A DNA stretch of 29,657 nucleotides, taken from NCBI GenBank assembly GCA_025765595.1, contig JAIVFH010000309.1:1-29657 (forward strand), written 5' to 3'. Positions 18,306 to 26,933 of the stretch are shown here, piece by piece; the stretch's first letter is position 1, and every line of letters starts with the position of its first letter. A model generated the notes under the pieces. It was given only the letters and a program-made list of their open reading frames with translations. It made no database searches and had not been told where the DNA came from. Made by a program: the position numbers and the translations under genes. This DNA comes from Obelidium mucronatum. Its lineage: Eukaryota > Chytridiomycota > Chytridiomycetes > Chytridiales > Chytriomycetaceae.

Positions 18306-19470
18306 TTTCCTACATCCCCGCCAGACACCGTTCAACCCCCGCCGGCAGTATACGTCGGTTTCATCTTCACTTCTACAAAATAAAACAAAGCACTATCGCC
18401 GCGCCTCTTTCGAGCCTTCCACCCTTAAAACTCACTCCACCGTCTGGAGTCACTGGGAGAACTTCTGTAGCACACATCCCACACTAGCCCCCAGCGGATT
18501 ACCAGATAACGCCGCAACTGTCTCCGACTTTTGTTCTTGGCTCGCACTGTCTGGCTACGACCACACCACCATTAGAACATGGCTTTCAGGTTTGGGAGCC
18601 TGCTATACATCCATAGGATTCGAAGACTGGAGTCAGATTCGCTCTCATCGGGGCTTGGCATTATGTCTAGCCGGTATTCAAAAAGAGAGTCTGAGGACCA
18701 GCCCAGACGAGAAAGACCCACCCTACTGCCTCACAAGCGACGACATCAAAACTGTTCTGTCAAGCCGACACCCAGGGGATTCAAATCATGACGTCAGGCT
18801 GTTCCACTACATAACAGTTTCAGGATTCTTCGCAATGCACAGGCTGAATGAACTCACGGACCCAGATGATACGGAAGACGTAACACCTCATAAACGGATC
18901 ACCCTATCATCCGTGAGAGCCGATACTGAGAACCGACTCATGGCCACAAAGTACATTAGGACCTACTTGCCCTGTCATAAAGCAGATAGGATGGGGCGAG
19001 GCTGTAATATATATCTGCACAACTGGTCCCGTTTTGGTCTTGATACCTTGGCTGTCGCAATAGGATATCTCGGATCGCGGCTTACGCTAGAGAGAAGCAG
19101 CAACGTTCTTTGCCTCCGCTCCAACCTGTCTGTACCAACGAGATCCTGGTACCTCACGCGCCTTCGCAAGTGCCTGCAGCTCCCGCGCCTGGGCTCCAAG
19201 TCATTAAGGGCAGGAGGGGCTACTTTCTACGCAATGCGAGGCTTCCCAGCGGAGTTTATTCAGATACAGGGCCGCTGGTCATCTGAAGCCTGGCAGGGGT
19301 ACATTCGGGACTTCCCAGCCCTGCAAAAGGCCCTGTCCACAACTAGGGCCTCCATCAGATCGCTAGTTTCCGGTGGCCTCCTGCCGTTGTCGCCCTCTGC
19401 GAGGACTATACACCGGCAAGAATCCAGGGTAGGGCCGGATAGGGCCACAGGTGGGGCTCTACCCTGGTAG
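18286..19470 (+). CDS. Ngaro tyrosine recombinase
   Basis: A product of 394 aa from the ATG at 18286, overlapping the RT/RNase H stop by 20 nt in a +1 frame. It joins the circular DNA copy into the genome. A SAM-like N-terminal core-binding part (STLKTHSTVWSHWENFCS, then SGYDHTTIRTWLSGLGA) is followed by the catalytic domain. The first Arg lies in FFAMHRLNELT, a basic site in LPCHKADRMG, the second Arg in SLRAGGATFYAM (the His of the usual H-x-x-R is Ser here, as in many DIRS-order enzymes), the late box in QGRWSSEAW, and the nucleophile Tyr in QGYIRDF. Its last nine codons fall inside repeat B1. Intact. Confidence 0.9.
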   Translation: MPQPSPSFLHPRQTPFNPRRQYTSVSSSLLQNKTKHYRRASFEPSTLKTHSTVWSHWENFCSTHPTLAPSGLPDNAATVSDFCSWLALSGYDHTTIRTWLSGLGACYTSIGFEDWSQIRSHRGLALCLAGIQKESLRTSPDEKDPPYCLTSDDIKTVLSSRHPGDSNHDVRLFHYITVSGFFAMHRLNELTDPDDTEDVTPHKRITLSSVRADTENRLMATKYIRTYLPCHKADRMGRGCNIYLHNWSRFGLDTLAVAIGYLGSRLTLERSSNVLCLRSNLSVPTRSWYLTRLRKCLQLPRLGSKSLRAGGATFYAMRGFPAEFIQIQGRWSSEAWQGYIRDFPALQKALSTTRASIRSLVSGGLLPLSPSARTIHRQESRVGPDRATGGALPW

Positions 19471-19692
19471 GCCACTCCTCTCTCCATCACAATCACGGGA
19501 TACCACGGTGGAGCGGAAGGTCACGATGTCTGGTAAGCCCCGCGGGCTTATCAATGGGCTCTCCGCTGAGACTCCCCAACATCTTGTTTCTTTACTGCTT
19601 CCTACCTGTGTATTATTGTGTGATTGAGAATAAACAACCCATGTAGCGTTTAGCCAGTGGTGATGAAGGAGGACATGGATGGACAGCGAGTG
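19442..19692 (+). repeat. Ngaro split direct repeat B1
   Basis: A 251-nt direct repeat of B2 (offset 531) with no differences that I noticed. It starts GGGCCACAGGTGGGG inside the recombinase 3' end, ends GGACAGCGAGTG, and is followed at once by A2. It carries an AATAAA at about 19629, likely the element's poly-A signal. Confidence 0.9.
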
Positions 19693-19899
19693 CGAGCGTC
19701 AATAGGAGGCACGCCTATTTACGCGGCACTCGCGGCTTGACAGGGAAGGCTTGAACCGGCAGGTCGGGACCCCCTCCAGACCCGACCACGTGCCGAAGAG
19801 GTTCGAGGAAATTCGCAATCGTCGCTTGGATGCCCGCTTTCATTGCTCAGCAAACCAGGCAGCCTGCCCTATCGGTCCAACGTCGCACGGAAGAAAGTC
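19693..19899 (+). repeat. Ngaro split direct repeat A2
   Basis: This copy of the 5' repeat A1 is 207 nt, against 214 nt in A1 because of a 7-nt gap in the CCCCCGACCCCC stretch. It abuts B1 without a spacer. Confidence 0.9.
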
Positions 19900-19972
19900 T
19901 CCCACCCACCACACCACTACTTCCTGCAAACAAAACCCTTCCACCCACTCGCCGTGAGTATCCCATTGATGG

Positions 19973-20223
19973 GGGCCACAGGTGGGGCTCTACCCTGGTA
20001 GGCCACTCCTCTCTCCATCACAATCACGGGATACCACGGTGGAGCGGAAGGTCACGATGTCTGGTAAGCCCCGCGGGCTTATCAATGGGCTCTCCGCTGA
20101 GACTCCCCAACATCTTGTTTCTTTACTGCTTCCTACCTGTGTATTATTGTGTGATTGAGAATAAACAACCCATGTAGCGTTTAGCCAGTGGTGATGAAGG
20201 AGGACATGGATGGACAGCGAGTG
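19973..20223 (+). repeat. Ngaro split direct repeat B2, right end of the element
   Basis: Second copy of B1. Similarity ends after GGACAGCGAGTG at 20223, which sets the right boundary. The next bases (AGGTTCGGGTTC) belong to the interrupted gag-like gene on the other strand. Confidence 0.9.
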
Positions 20224-21498
20224 AGGTTCGGGTTCGCGGTGATCCCTGTGTTCGCAGGGATGGGGCTAACCGTTGCTGTGACCGGGGCGCTTGTCCGTTG
20301 TCGCTTTGATTCGGGAGCTGAGTTGAAGGTCCGTCCATGGCCTCTTCTTTCGGCGTACTCCATGAGAGATGGCAAGTCAGGCTTCGATTCTGCGTCTACG
20401 AAATTCTGAAGTTCTGTGGGCAGCAGCTCAACGTATCGTTCTCTGCTCAACACCGTTGCCGTCCACTCCAGCATTGAAGTGAGTTCATTGTTGAAGGTTA
20501 CAATGTCTTTTCCTGTTGGGGCTGCATAGTTCGACGCTGCGGAAAAAACTCTCTCGTCGACTGCTGCCAAGCTGCAGTTGAAGTGAACGGATAGAATCTT
20601 CCGGCAAAGGTCCTTGTAGTCGTCGGCATCCATTCGCTCTATCACTCTTTTCGCTGTCCCTTCGTCGAGCATGTGTTGGTAGAGCTCTTGTCGCCGAGAT
20701 TTCGACAGTTCGTTGCCGTTTGCTTTGGAGTAGTAGTTCTTAGCTTTCGCGAGCCATCTGCAGAGGTTCATGAAAGTAGTGTTGGTGACTCCATGTTCAA
20801 ACCGCTCCATTTCTTTGGGGATCTTCAGTTCCGTTGTCTTTGCAGGTGCTGCTTTGTGGTGATTCAAGGCCACGGAAATCGAGGCGGCTATGGCAGCTGG
20901 TAGGTCGAGTCCTGGAGGCGTCCAGCTCCCGGCGGTCTGGAACGGTGTTGAACTCCCAGAGGCCCGGGTTGAGGCAAGCGCTGACGCCGTTTGGACCACT
21001 GCTTCCGTTTCGGCTGCATCTCGGATCAAGCCGCTCCAGTACTGGAGATGCTGCGTCCATCCTTCGATTTCTGTTGTTAACTAATAACATGTTTTAGGTG
21101 CTATTCAGGTGTCGCCGCTGCAGGCTAACCTTCTTGTGCTTAGTCTCCCACTCCTCTCTTGTCTGTCCGTCTTTCTCTGTGTATCTGTCCACGGTGCCTA
21201 GATCCAGGAGTGCTCTTTTCGAGGATGCACTCTGCCGGTACGCTTCTCTCATTTTTCCTGGGGCTCTCTCCAATTCTCTTCTGAGGGCCTCCCGTGAGTC
21301 CGCTTCTTTCTTTTCCAACAGTATCTTAGCCTTCTGCGTTGCCACCAACTCTGCGACTTTCGCTTGGTATTTGTCAACGCTCTCCTCGTCTGTGGTTGAG
21401 CTGATATCTCCGAGGGCGGTGAATTCGTTCTTCAGCGACGATAGCTTTGCTTCCAGCTCTTCCGCTGCAAGGGTGGACATCGATTGTTGGTGATTCAT
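20224..21498 (-). pseudogene. Gag-like gene, two exons, 3' end cut off by the Ngaro insertion
   Basis: The start is the ATG at 21498 (MNHQQSMSTLAAEELEAKL). Exon 1 (21498-21130) codes a Lys/Glu-rich coiled coil ending ETKHKK. A 79-nt intron (21129-21051; donor AAG|GTTAGC, acceptor GACGCAG) joins in phase 0 to HLQYWSGLIRDAAETEAVV. The second part resembles a retrotransposon capsid: MERFEHGVTNTTFMNLCRWL, then VIERMDADDYKDLC, RYVELLPTELQNFVDA and SLMEYAERRG. The coding frame runs straight into Ngaro repeat B2, and the part beyond (where a zinc knuckle would be expected) is absent on the left side of the Ngaro element. It is probably Gag of another retroelement; a host gene derived from Gag is possible because of the intron. 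Confidence 0.6.
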
Positions 21499-21848
21499 TG
21501 CTTGGGTAGGAAAAAAAACAGGGAATCGTGTTTGTTCCCTCTTTTTGGGGGGCTTGTTGCTTTTTCGCCCGTCCCGTGACCTGTCACGTGATCCTGTTGT
21601 GTGCGCAAACGCTCCCTCTGTATCTTGTCGATCCGATTAGGGTTTCGCTGCTTGGGTCGGCTAAGCTCAACTTCCGTCTTTCATTGAATTAGGGACTCTC
21701 CCTTCCTGTATCCTGGACTTTCTCTCTTTTTTTTTACAAAGACAATAAACAACGCAATTGAACAATACATGTTAGTGCTTGGTTAACATCCGTAATTACG
21801 GTACTAGGACAATTTTGTCTTCGACAAGTAGCGGGAATTAAGCGGTAA
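21499..21848. other. Upstream region of the gag-like gene
   Basis: No gene is seen. It may hold the promoter or 5' LTR of the gag-like gene, but no repeat partner is present in the window. It contains CGTGACCTGTCACG, an imperfect palindrome, near 21574-21590. Confidence 0.4.
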
Positions 21849-22094
21849 CGGTCGCTAACCGGGTCCAAGCGAAGACCAATCGTTTGTGCGATAACGGTCG
21901 CAAACCGGGTCCAAGCGAAGACCAATCGTTTGTGCGATAACGGTCGCGAACCGGGTCCAAGCGAAGACCAATCGTTTGTGCGATAACGGTCGCGAACCGG
22001 GTCCAAGCGAAGACCAATCGTTTGTGCGATAACGGTCGCGAACCGGGTCCAAGCGAAGACCAATCGTTTGTGCGATAACGGTCGCGAACCGGGT
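21849..22094. repeat. 46-bp tandem satellite, about 5.3 copies
   Basis: The unit begins CGGTCGCGAACCGGGTCCAA and ends TTTGTGCGATAA. The first two copies carry single changes (CGCTAACC, CGCAAACC), while the later ones look identical, which suggests recent amplification. 46 is not a multiple of 3, so the long minus-strand frame across it is not coding. The stretch CGGTCGCGAACCG is close to a palindrome. Confidence 0.95.
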
Positions 22095-22344
22095 GTTGCT
22101 ATATGGAATCCTGCCTCTCTTCTGTGCTTCCAGGTAACTCTCATACTCCCGTAAAACTCCTGAATAGAGGCCGACGACTCAAAGGAAAAAATGTGGAGCT
22201 CAGCTGGGTAACCGTTGGTGGGACAGATGAGATCCTTTGGAACGTCTGACTTTATTACTAATTATCCTTCTTATGTCTTATGGTTCTCCAGAATACGACA
22301 ACATATATGTTTATAGGTAGGTAAAATAAAGAAGTGCATTGAAT

Positions 22345-25300
22345 TCAAGTATGATTACCTGGTTTTGTATCATAAACTTTGCTGTACAGCCGCACGTAAG
22401 CCATATTATAATAGAAGCAGTTTGCTGATGCCTCCCACCAGTCGCAAATCACTTTCAGCGATTCTAATCCATTGTACACCCATTTGCTCTGATCGGCATC
22501 CCAATACTGAGCAAGTTCCTTGCATTTGACAGGGTCATTCAGGGCATCGCGAAAGCGCACAATGGCTCCATTGAAAACTAAGGAGCTAAGAGACGATGGT
22601 ATCGGAACTCGGTGCCATATAATGATTTTTGTAGCAAATGGGTCATGATCGGCGGTAGCTTTGACAACCTAAAACACACTTTTAAAAAAAAAAACTAAAA
22701 TAAAAATAATAAAATACCGTGTCGGGAGTGCTTTTGGCATAATGAGCATCAGTGACATCTTTACCCTCCTTGTCGGTGAAGTTCCAGAGAGATTTGTAGT
22801 GGTCAGTTGGAACATCTTTCTTCTTCAACAGTTCGACGTGCACCGTTCGCATGGCATGAAGAGCTTTATCTTCAATTTTTACGCGGAGATGCTCAAACAG
22901 CTTGTTCATTTGGGCGTTCATTGCAGGAGACGAGAAGGCCTTTTCGCTGGAGTTTCCTTCAAACACGTAACTCTTCCGCAGCGCGTCAATACCGCCCATG
23001 AAATTTGGTGGGGCATCTCCATATCCATGTACGTCAATCATCATTGCTAGAATATTCGCAAACATGAAACATTTCCATGGAGTTGCTGCTTCACCAAGGC
23101 AGAAGAAATGGGTGTCCGATTGACCTTTCTTAGCCAATAGTGACTAATAAAAGGTTTTTTTAAAAAAAAAATCGCCATTTCAATATAGATAACTCACATG
23201 AGTCTTGGTTCCGGAAATTTTGAATCTTGTGCCGTACAGCGTATCACCCTCACTTGCTCCCAATTTCACGCCAGCTTGGGCGGCAAGGAGTTTCTTACTT
23301 GGGTCACAGTGGAGTGAAAGGCTCCCAACCTCAGAGTAGTCGACTCCCTGTAAATCCTGTGCACGCCCACCACACAAACAGTCAGCGGTCCAGACTTTTA
23401 ACAATTTCAATCCAGCCGGCTCTGCAGTCCCACGATGTCTCACAACACAAAATTCAAACGCTCTTTCATACAAATCCGGTTCTAGAAATTTATCAATAGC
23501 ACCAGAGATGTTGTTGAATGGGTCTCGGCTGTGTTTTCTGTAGCGGCCGTAGGTTAGTAGGAAAACAGCAAGACTCCCAAAAACTTACTTGTCAGCGGCC
23601 GCTGCAGAAAAAGAATTCGAATCTTTGATAACATCTGCGTGGGCTTTGCAGGCATTCCTGTCTTCGCAGCACAGATCCTCTCCTGGTGATAGGGGGGAAA
23701 CAAGGGGCTCGAAAAAGGTTGCCGCTGCTTTATGAGAGGCATTAACAGTGGACTGAGTTACAAGCAAGTTAGCCATAAACAAAAAGAATTGTCTCGGAAT
23801 GCACTCACCCCTTTTTTTCCACGATCGCCTGTATATTTTCCCCGTTTTGATGGCCTTTCGAATTGGAGTTTCAAGAAAATGTTGACACAAGTTCCCGTAA
23901 TTTTCCAATAATAATCAGCAAGAAACGCTGTATTTGGGGTTGTTTCGACATAGGAGGACATTAAATCCTAAAAAAGACAGTGAATTTTTATGAAGGGCAA
24001 TTTGTTTTCAAGCGCCTGCCATACCATGTAATCGCAGAAGTAACGGTAGTCGGACATCCAAGTACTAAGTGGTCCGGTGATGATGGTCGCTGCCTTGCTA
24101 ACCGACATGGATAACAAGGAGCCGCCATTTTCCAACAGTGTTGATTCCTTTTCCACGTATTTTAAAATGAGATTGTTGAATCGTTTGTCGAAACGAAGGC
24201 AGTAGGCAATGGTCATAATGCCCTCGTGCAGAGTCGAGTCAACTGCAGCGATGTTAGCAGACGAATAAAAAAAAACCAACAAAACACACCAGTTTGAACC
24301 AGCGATCACCAAGAAAGCATGGTTTTCTTGGCCTCTTGGCGTTCATCTGCGTATCGGAAGCCCGGCGCTGCTTTGTGGACATCGATTTTTGGATCCAGGG
24401 TGAATGGGAGGTCTTTAGGGACAAGAGGTACGTCTAACGAGGGGTCTTTGCTGATTAATGCCCGCTTTGGATCGATAGCATCGTCTTCGTCATCATCCGA
24501 CTTTGGCTCTTCGGGATTTGGCTCCGATCCTTCCTCTTGATTCTTCTTTCGACGGCCAGTCCTTTTCTTAGGAGGTTCGTCGCCTGCGTTTTCATCAGCC
24601 GTCTTTGCCGGTCTTCCGCGCTTCTTTTTGGACGGGGTTTCGGCGGTTGCTAGCTCTTCCTGAATTGGCGCCTTGATCCATCCTTTACGGCCACGCGGGT
24701 TGTACACTTGGCCGTTTGCACCGATTTTGACAGGTGCTAAATTGTCAGATGGAAGTAATAATAATAAAATAAAAAGAATATTAAAGAACAAGTACCAAAA
24801 ACAACGAACGAACTTACGAGGTTCATATCGCAACAAGCAGTCCTTGCACGCGCGGTCGTTTCTTGTCATAGCGCGGCCCTTTTCAGTTACAGCCGAAGAG
24901 TGTGGTGAGGAGCAGTGATCGGTTGTATGGACGACGTGCTTAGGCTGACCTAAAGCGCACTGCACCCCTTTGCGCTCCTCCGTAACAGTCTCGTTACAAG
25001 TGACGCAGAACACGGCCGATGGCTGTGAAGCCGTCGCTGTTGTGCCTCGGTTTGTGTTGGCTGGTCGATTGGTAGCGGAATCCAACACTGCAGCTGGTCG
25101 AAGAGCAGCTGCAACTAGAGACCTCGATGCTGAAGCGACTGGAGGTGGCTGTCGCACCGGTTGTTGCAACGCGGCTGGCCGTTGGCCCAGTTCTGGGCGG
25201 CGAGTTCCAGGAAGACCAGACGAGCGAGGCATCACAAAGCCAGTTGGAATATCGTCAGGGCCGACACAGAAGCTGTTTGTTGATTTTTAGTGGTAAGTTT

Positions 25301-25757
25301 GCTGGCATGGTTTCCATCTAATACTCACATGGCATCATCTCTTGCATTTTGAATAGCCCGAGCGCGAGAAGCCATCATTTGGTTGTACAAATCAGGCCGC
25401 GCAGACTGTAGTGGCACTGGCGCTTCGCCATGGACCCAGTATATCAAATTCGGAGTTTGACGTGTCTCGAAAGGGGCCAATTGATGGTCCACATAGTCGC
25501 GATTGTCATTGGCATCGATTCCTCTGCCGCTCAATCCCTCTGTGTAGCCGGCGGACATATGGAAGGTTGCTGTCAAAGCATGAGAAATGAAATAAAGCAA
25601 CACCGTTTTGACTTACCTAAACTTGGAATACACTTTGAATTATCGCGACAAATAAAGAGTGATTCGGAACTGTTTGTAGTACTCTTTGCGCAGTTTTCGT
25701 GGAGAGACCGCTTGCAAAATACACATGTTTGCGTCTCGTTAGTTTCGTCTGTTTCTA
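22345..25757 (-). CDS. Large multi-exon gene of unknown family with zinc-binding clusters and an AT-hook-like region; 5' end not found
   Basis: Exons by splice signals: about 25757-25617, 25569-25329, 25272-24818, 24736-24310, 24242-24025, 23967-23809, 23752-23589, 23537-23198, 23143-22718, 22668-22345. Most introns are 43-80 nt with GTRAGT-type donors. N to C the product has: a Cys cluster (TCVFCKRSLHENC ... FICRDNSKC); a Gln/Pro/Ala linker; a second Cys/His cluster (CVTCNETVTEERKGVQC ... HTTDHCSS ... CKDC); a basic AT-hook-like stretch (KKKRGRPAK, KKRTGRRKKN); an acidic stretch; then about 600 residues of globular sequence (for example VRHRGTAEPAGLKLLKVW, RAQDLQGVDYSEVGSLSLHC, PWKCFMFANILAMMIDVHGY, WHRVPIPSSL). 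All junctions join in frame except 24310/24242, which is off by one base. I do not recognise the family; it could be a chromatin-type host gene or a domesticated or intact transposon gene. Confidence 0.6.
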
Positions 25758-25827
25758 AGGGCTGCCGGCAGGCAGGCCGTGATCTATTCGTAGGCGTGGG
25801 TTCGAATCCCACTCTGCTCACGTCCCA
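25752..25827 (+). other. tRNA-like 3' half (class II type), probably a tRNA-derived fragment
   Basis: A good T-arm with B-box lies at about 25797-25813 (GTGGG TTCGAAT CCCAC), preceded by GGC and a possible variable arm, as in tRNA-Leu/Ser 3' halves. The expected 5' acceptor strand pairing with TCTGCTCA and a normal D-arm/A-box are not found upstream, and the anticodon arm does not fold well. It is therefore a truncated tRNA, a SINE piece, or chance. It sits just upstream of the first recognisable exon of the minus-strand gene. Confidence 0.3.
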
Positions 25828-26628
25828 CTTTAGTCAGGGATTTTAACTGAGCCAAATATGTAACAAGTAGGAAATAATGTTGGAATATTTGGGTTTTTCT
25901 TTATGACCTCACATTGCTGAAAAATCTTATTACAAGTTTTGCATCCTGGTCCTGGCTGCAAGTTCCTTCATGTTCTTCATGTTGAGAGTATGAAAAAGGG
26001 GTTCCTGGTGAGAATAGTCATTATAAGTGGAATGAAACCCTAACTGAACCTTTGAGGGTTAGGGTTAGGGTTATGGGGTTTCAGATGCACAGACTAATGT
26101 GCCAACCACCACAAGAAAATTCACTTGCGCTGTATAGTGTTGCTTCCTGTGAATGTCTGAGCCTCATACTGTGTGTGCAAGCCTTGTCGCAAAGTCAACT
26201 TTCCTGCGATAATGACAAATTGGGCTTGTTCCCTGCTTATTCTGCGCCATCTTGAGCTTCATTGTCACCACAAACTTCCCATTCCTTCTGTCAACACCAA
26301 GCAGCTGCTCTTTTGCAGCTGCAAGAAATTGCAACAGCTCAGTGAACAATCAGTCGGAGATTGATGATGAAGCTATTCAACTGATTCTTGGAAGGATCTA
26401 GCCACTGCCAATTTGATGGACTCTGACAGTGGAGAGAGGAGAGGTTTTCATCCAGAAGCAGAATTCAAATAAAGTTTGGGACACTTACGTGCTTGAGCCA
26501 GTGCCAAATAATGTGGCCTTGAACCAAAAGGGGAGAATGGTGGCCCACCATTAAGCAATTGGAAGAAGCTTGATGGAGTAACAGATCTTGCTCTGCCACA
26601 AACATTAATGAATATCAAAATGCCATAT
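25828..26628. other. Spacer upstream of the multi-exon gene
   Basis: No supported gene. A short minus-strand frame (26349-26164) has no recognisable domain. The upstream exons of the multi-exon gene may lie here. A telomere-like GGGTTAGGGTTAGGGTTA run is at about 26055-26072. Confidence 0.35.
26055..26072 (+). repeat. Short interstitial telomere-like repeat (TTAGGG, three units)
   Basis: Three consecutive GGGTTA units. TTAGGG is the telomere repeat of most fungi and animals. Three units may be chance or a scar of break repair. Confidence 0.6.
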
Positions 26629-26883
26629 GTTAAAGATCAATTGCTTTTCTTCAATCAGCGGGTTTGGTTGGGAAAGAGCCCAATTCAATCAAAATAGTAA
26701 TAATGTTTAAGATCAATTGCTTTGGCTTCAATCCGCAGGCTTGGATGGAAAAGAGAATTTATTTGTGGATGTATAATAAATATTATTGAGGGTTGTAAGG
26801 CAAGAAATCCAACCTAGATTTTATTTGTGTGTGTCAATAATAAATATTATTGAGGGTTCTAAGGTAAGAAATCCAACCTGAGA
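26629..26883. repeat. Two pairs of imperfect direct repeats
   Basis: Pair one: 26629-26679 and 26704-26755 (shared GATCAATTGCTTT, CTTCAATC and GGTTTGG/GGCTTGG). Pair two: 26773-26815 and 26837-26879 (43 bp, two differences, with similar TTATTTGTG upstream of each, so a unit of about 64 bp). They lie just downstream of the Dicer-like gene's stop. Function unknown. Confidence 0.75.
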
Positions 26884-26933
26884 ATGCTACTTGGGACTGC
26901 TCACTTTTTTTATTGGCATTAAAAACTCAATGT

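Larger units (their letters stand above)
14188..20223 (+). mobile_element. Complete Ngaro-type (DIRS-order) tyrosine-recombinase retrotransposon, about 6.0 kb
   Basis: Layout is A1 (14188-14401), gag, RT/RNase H, tyrosine recombinase, B1 (19442-19692), A2 (19693-19899), a 73-nt unique spacer, B2 (19973-20223). This split direct-repeat order is diagnostic of PAT/Ngaro elements, which lack LTRs and use a tyrosine recombinase instead of an integrase to insert a circular copy. All three genes are open and keep their catalytic residues, each shifted +1 relative to the one before. B1 and B2 look identical where I compared them. No target duplication is expected for this type and none is seen. No Dam-methyltransferase domain follows RNase H, which favours Ngaro over DIRS1/PAT. 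It is GC-richer than its neighbours. Confidence 0.92.

Noticed and set aside
21734..22144. Minus-strand frame over the 46-bp satellite that looks like a repeat protein
   Set aside because: The unit length is not a multiple of three, so the frame reads the same DNA in three phases; this is not how a coding repeat behaves.
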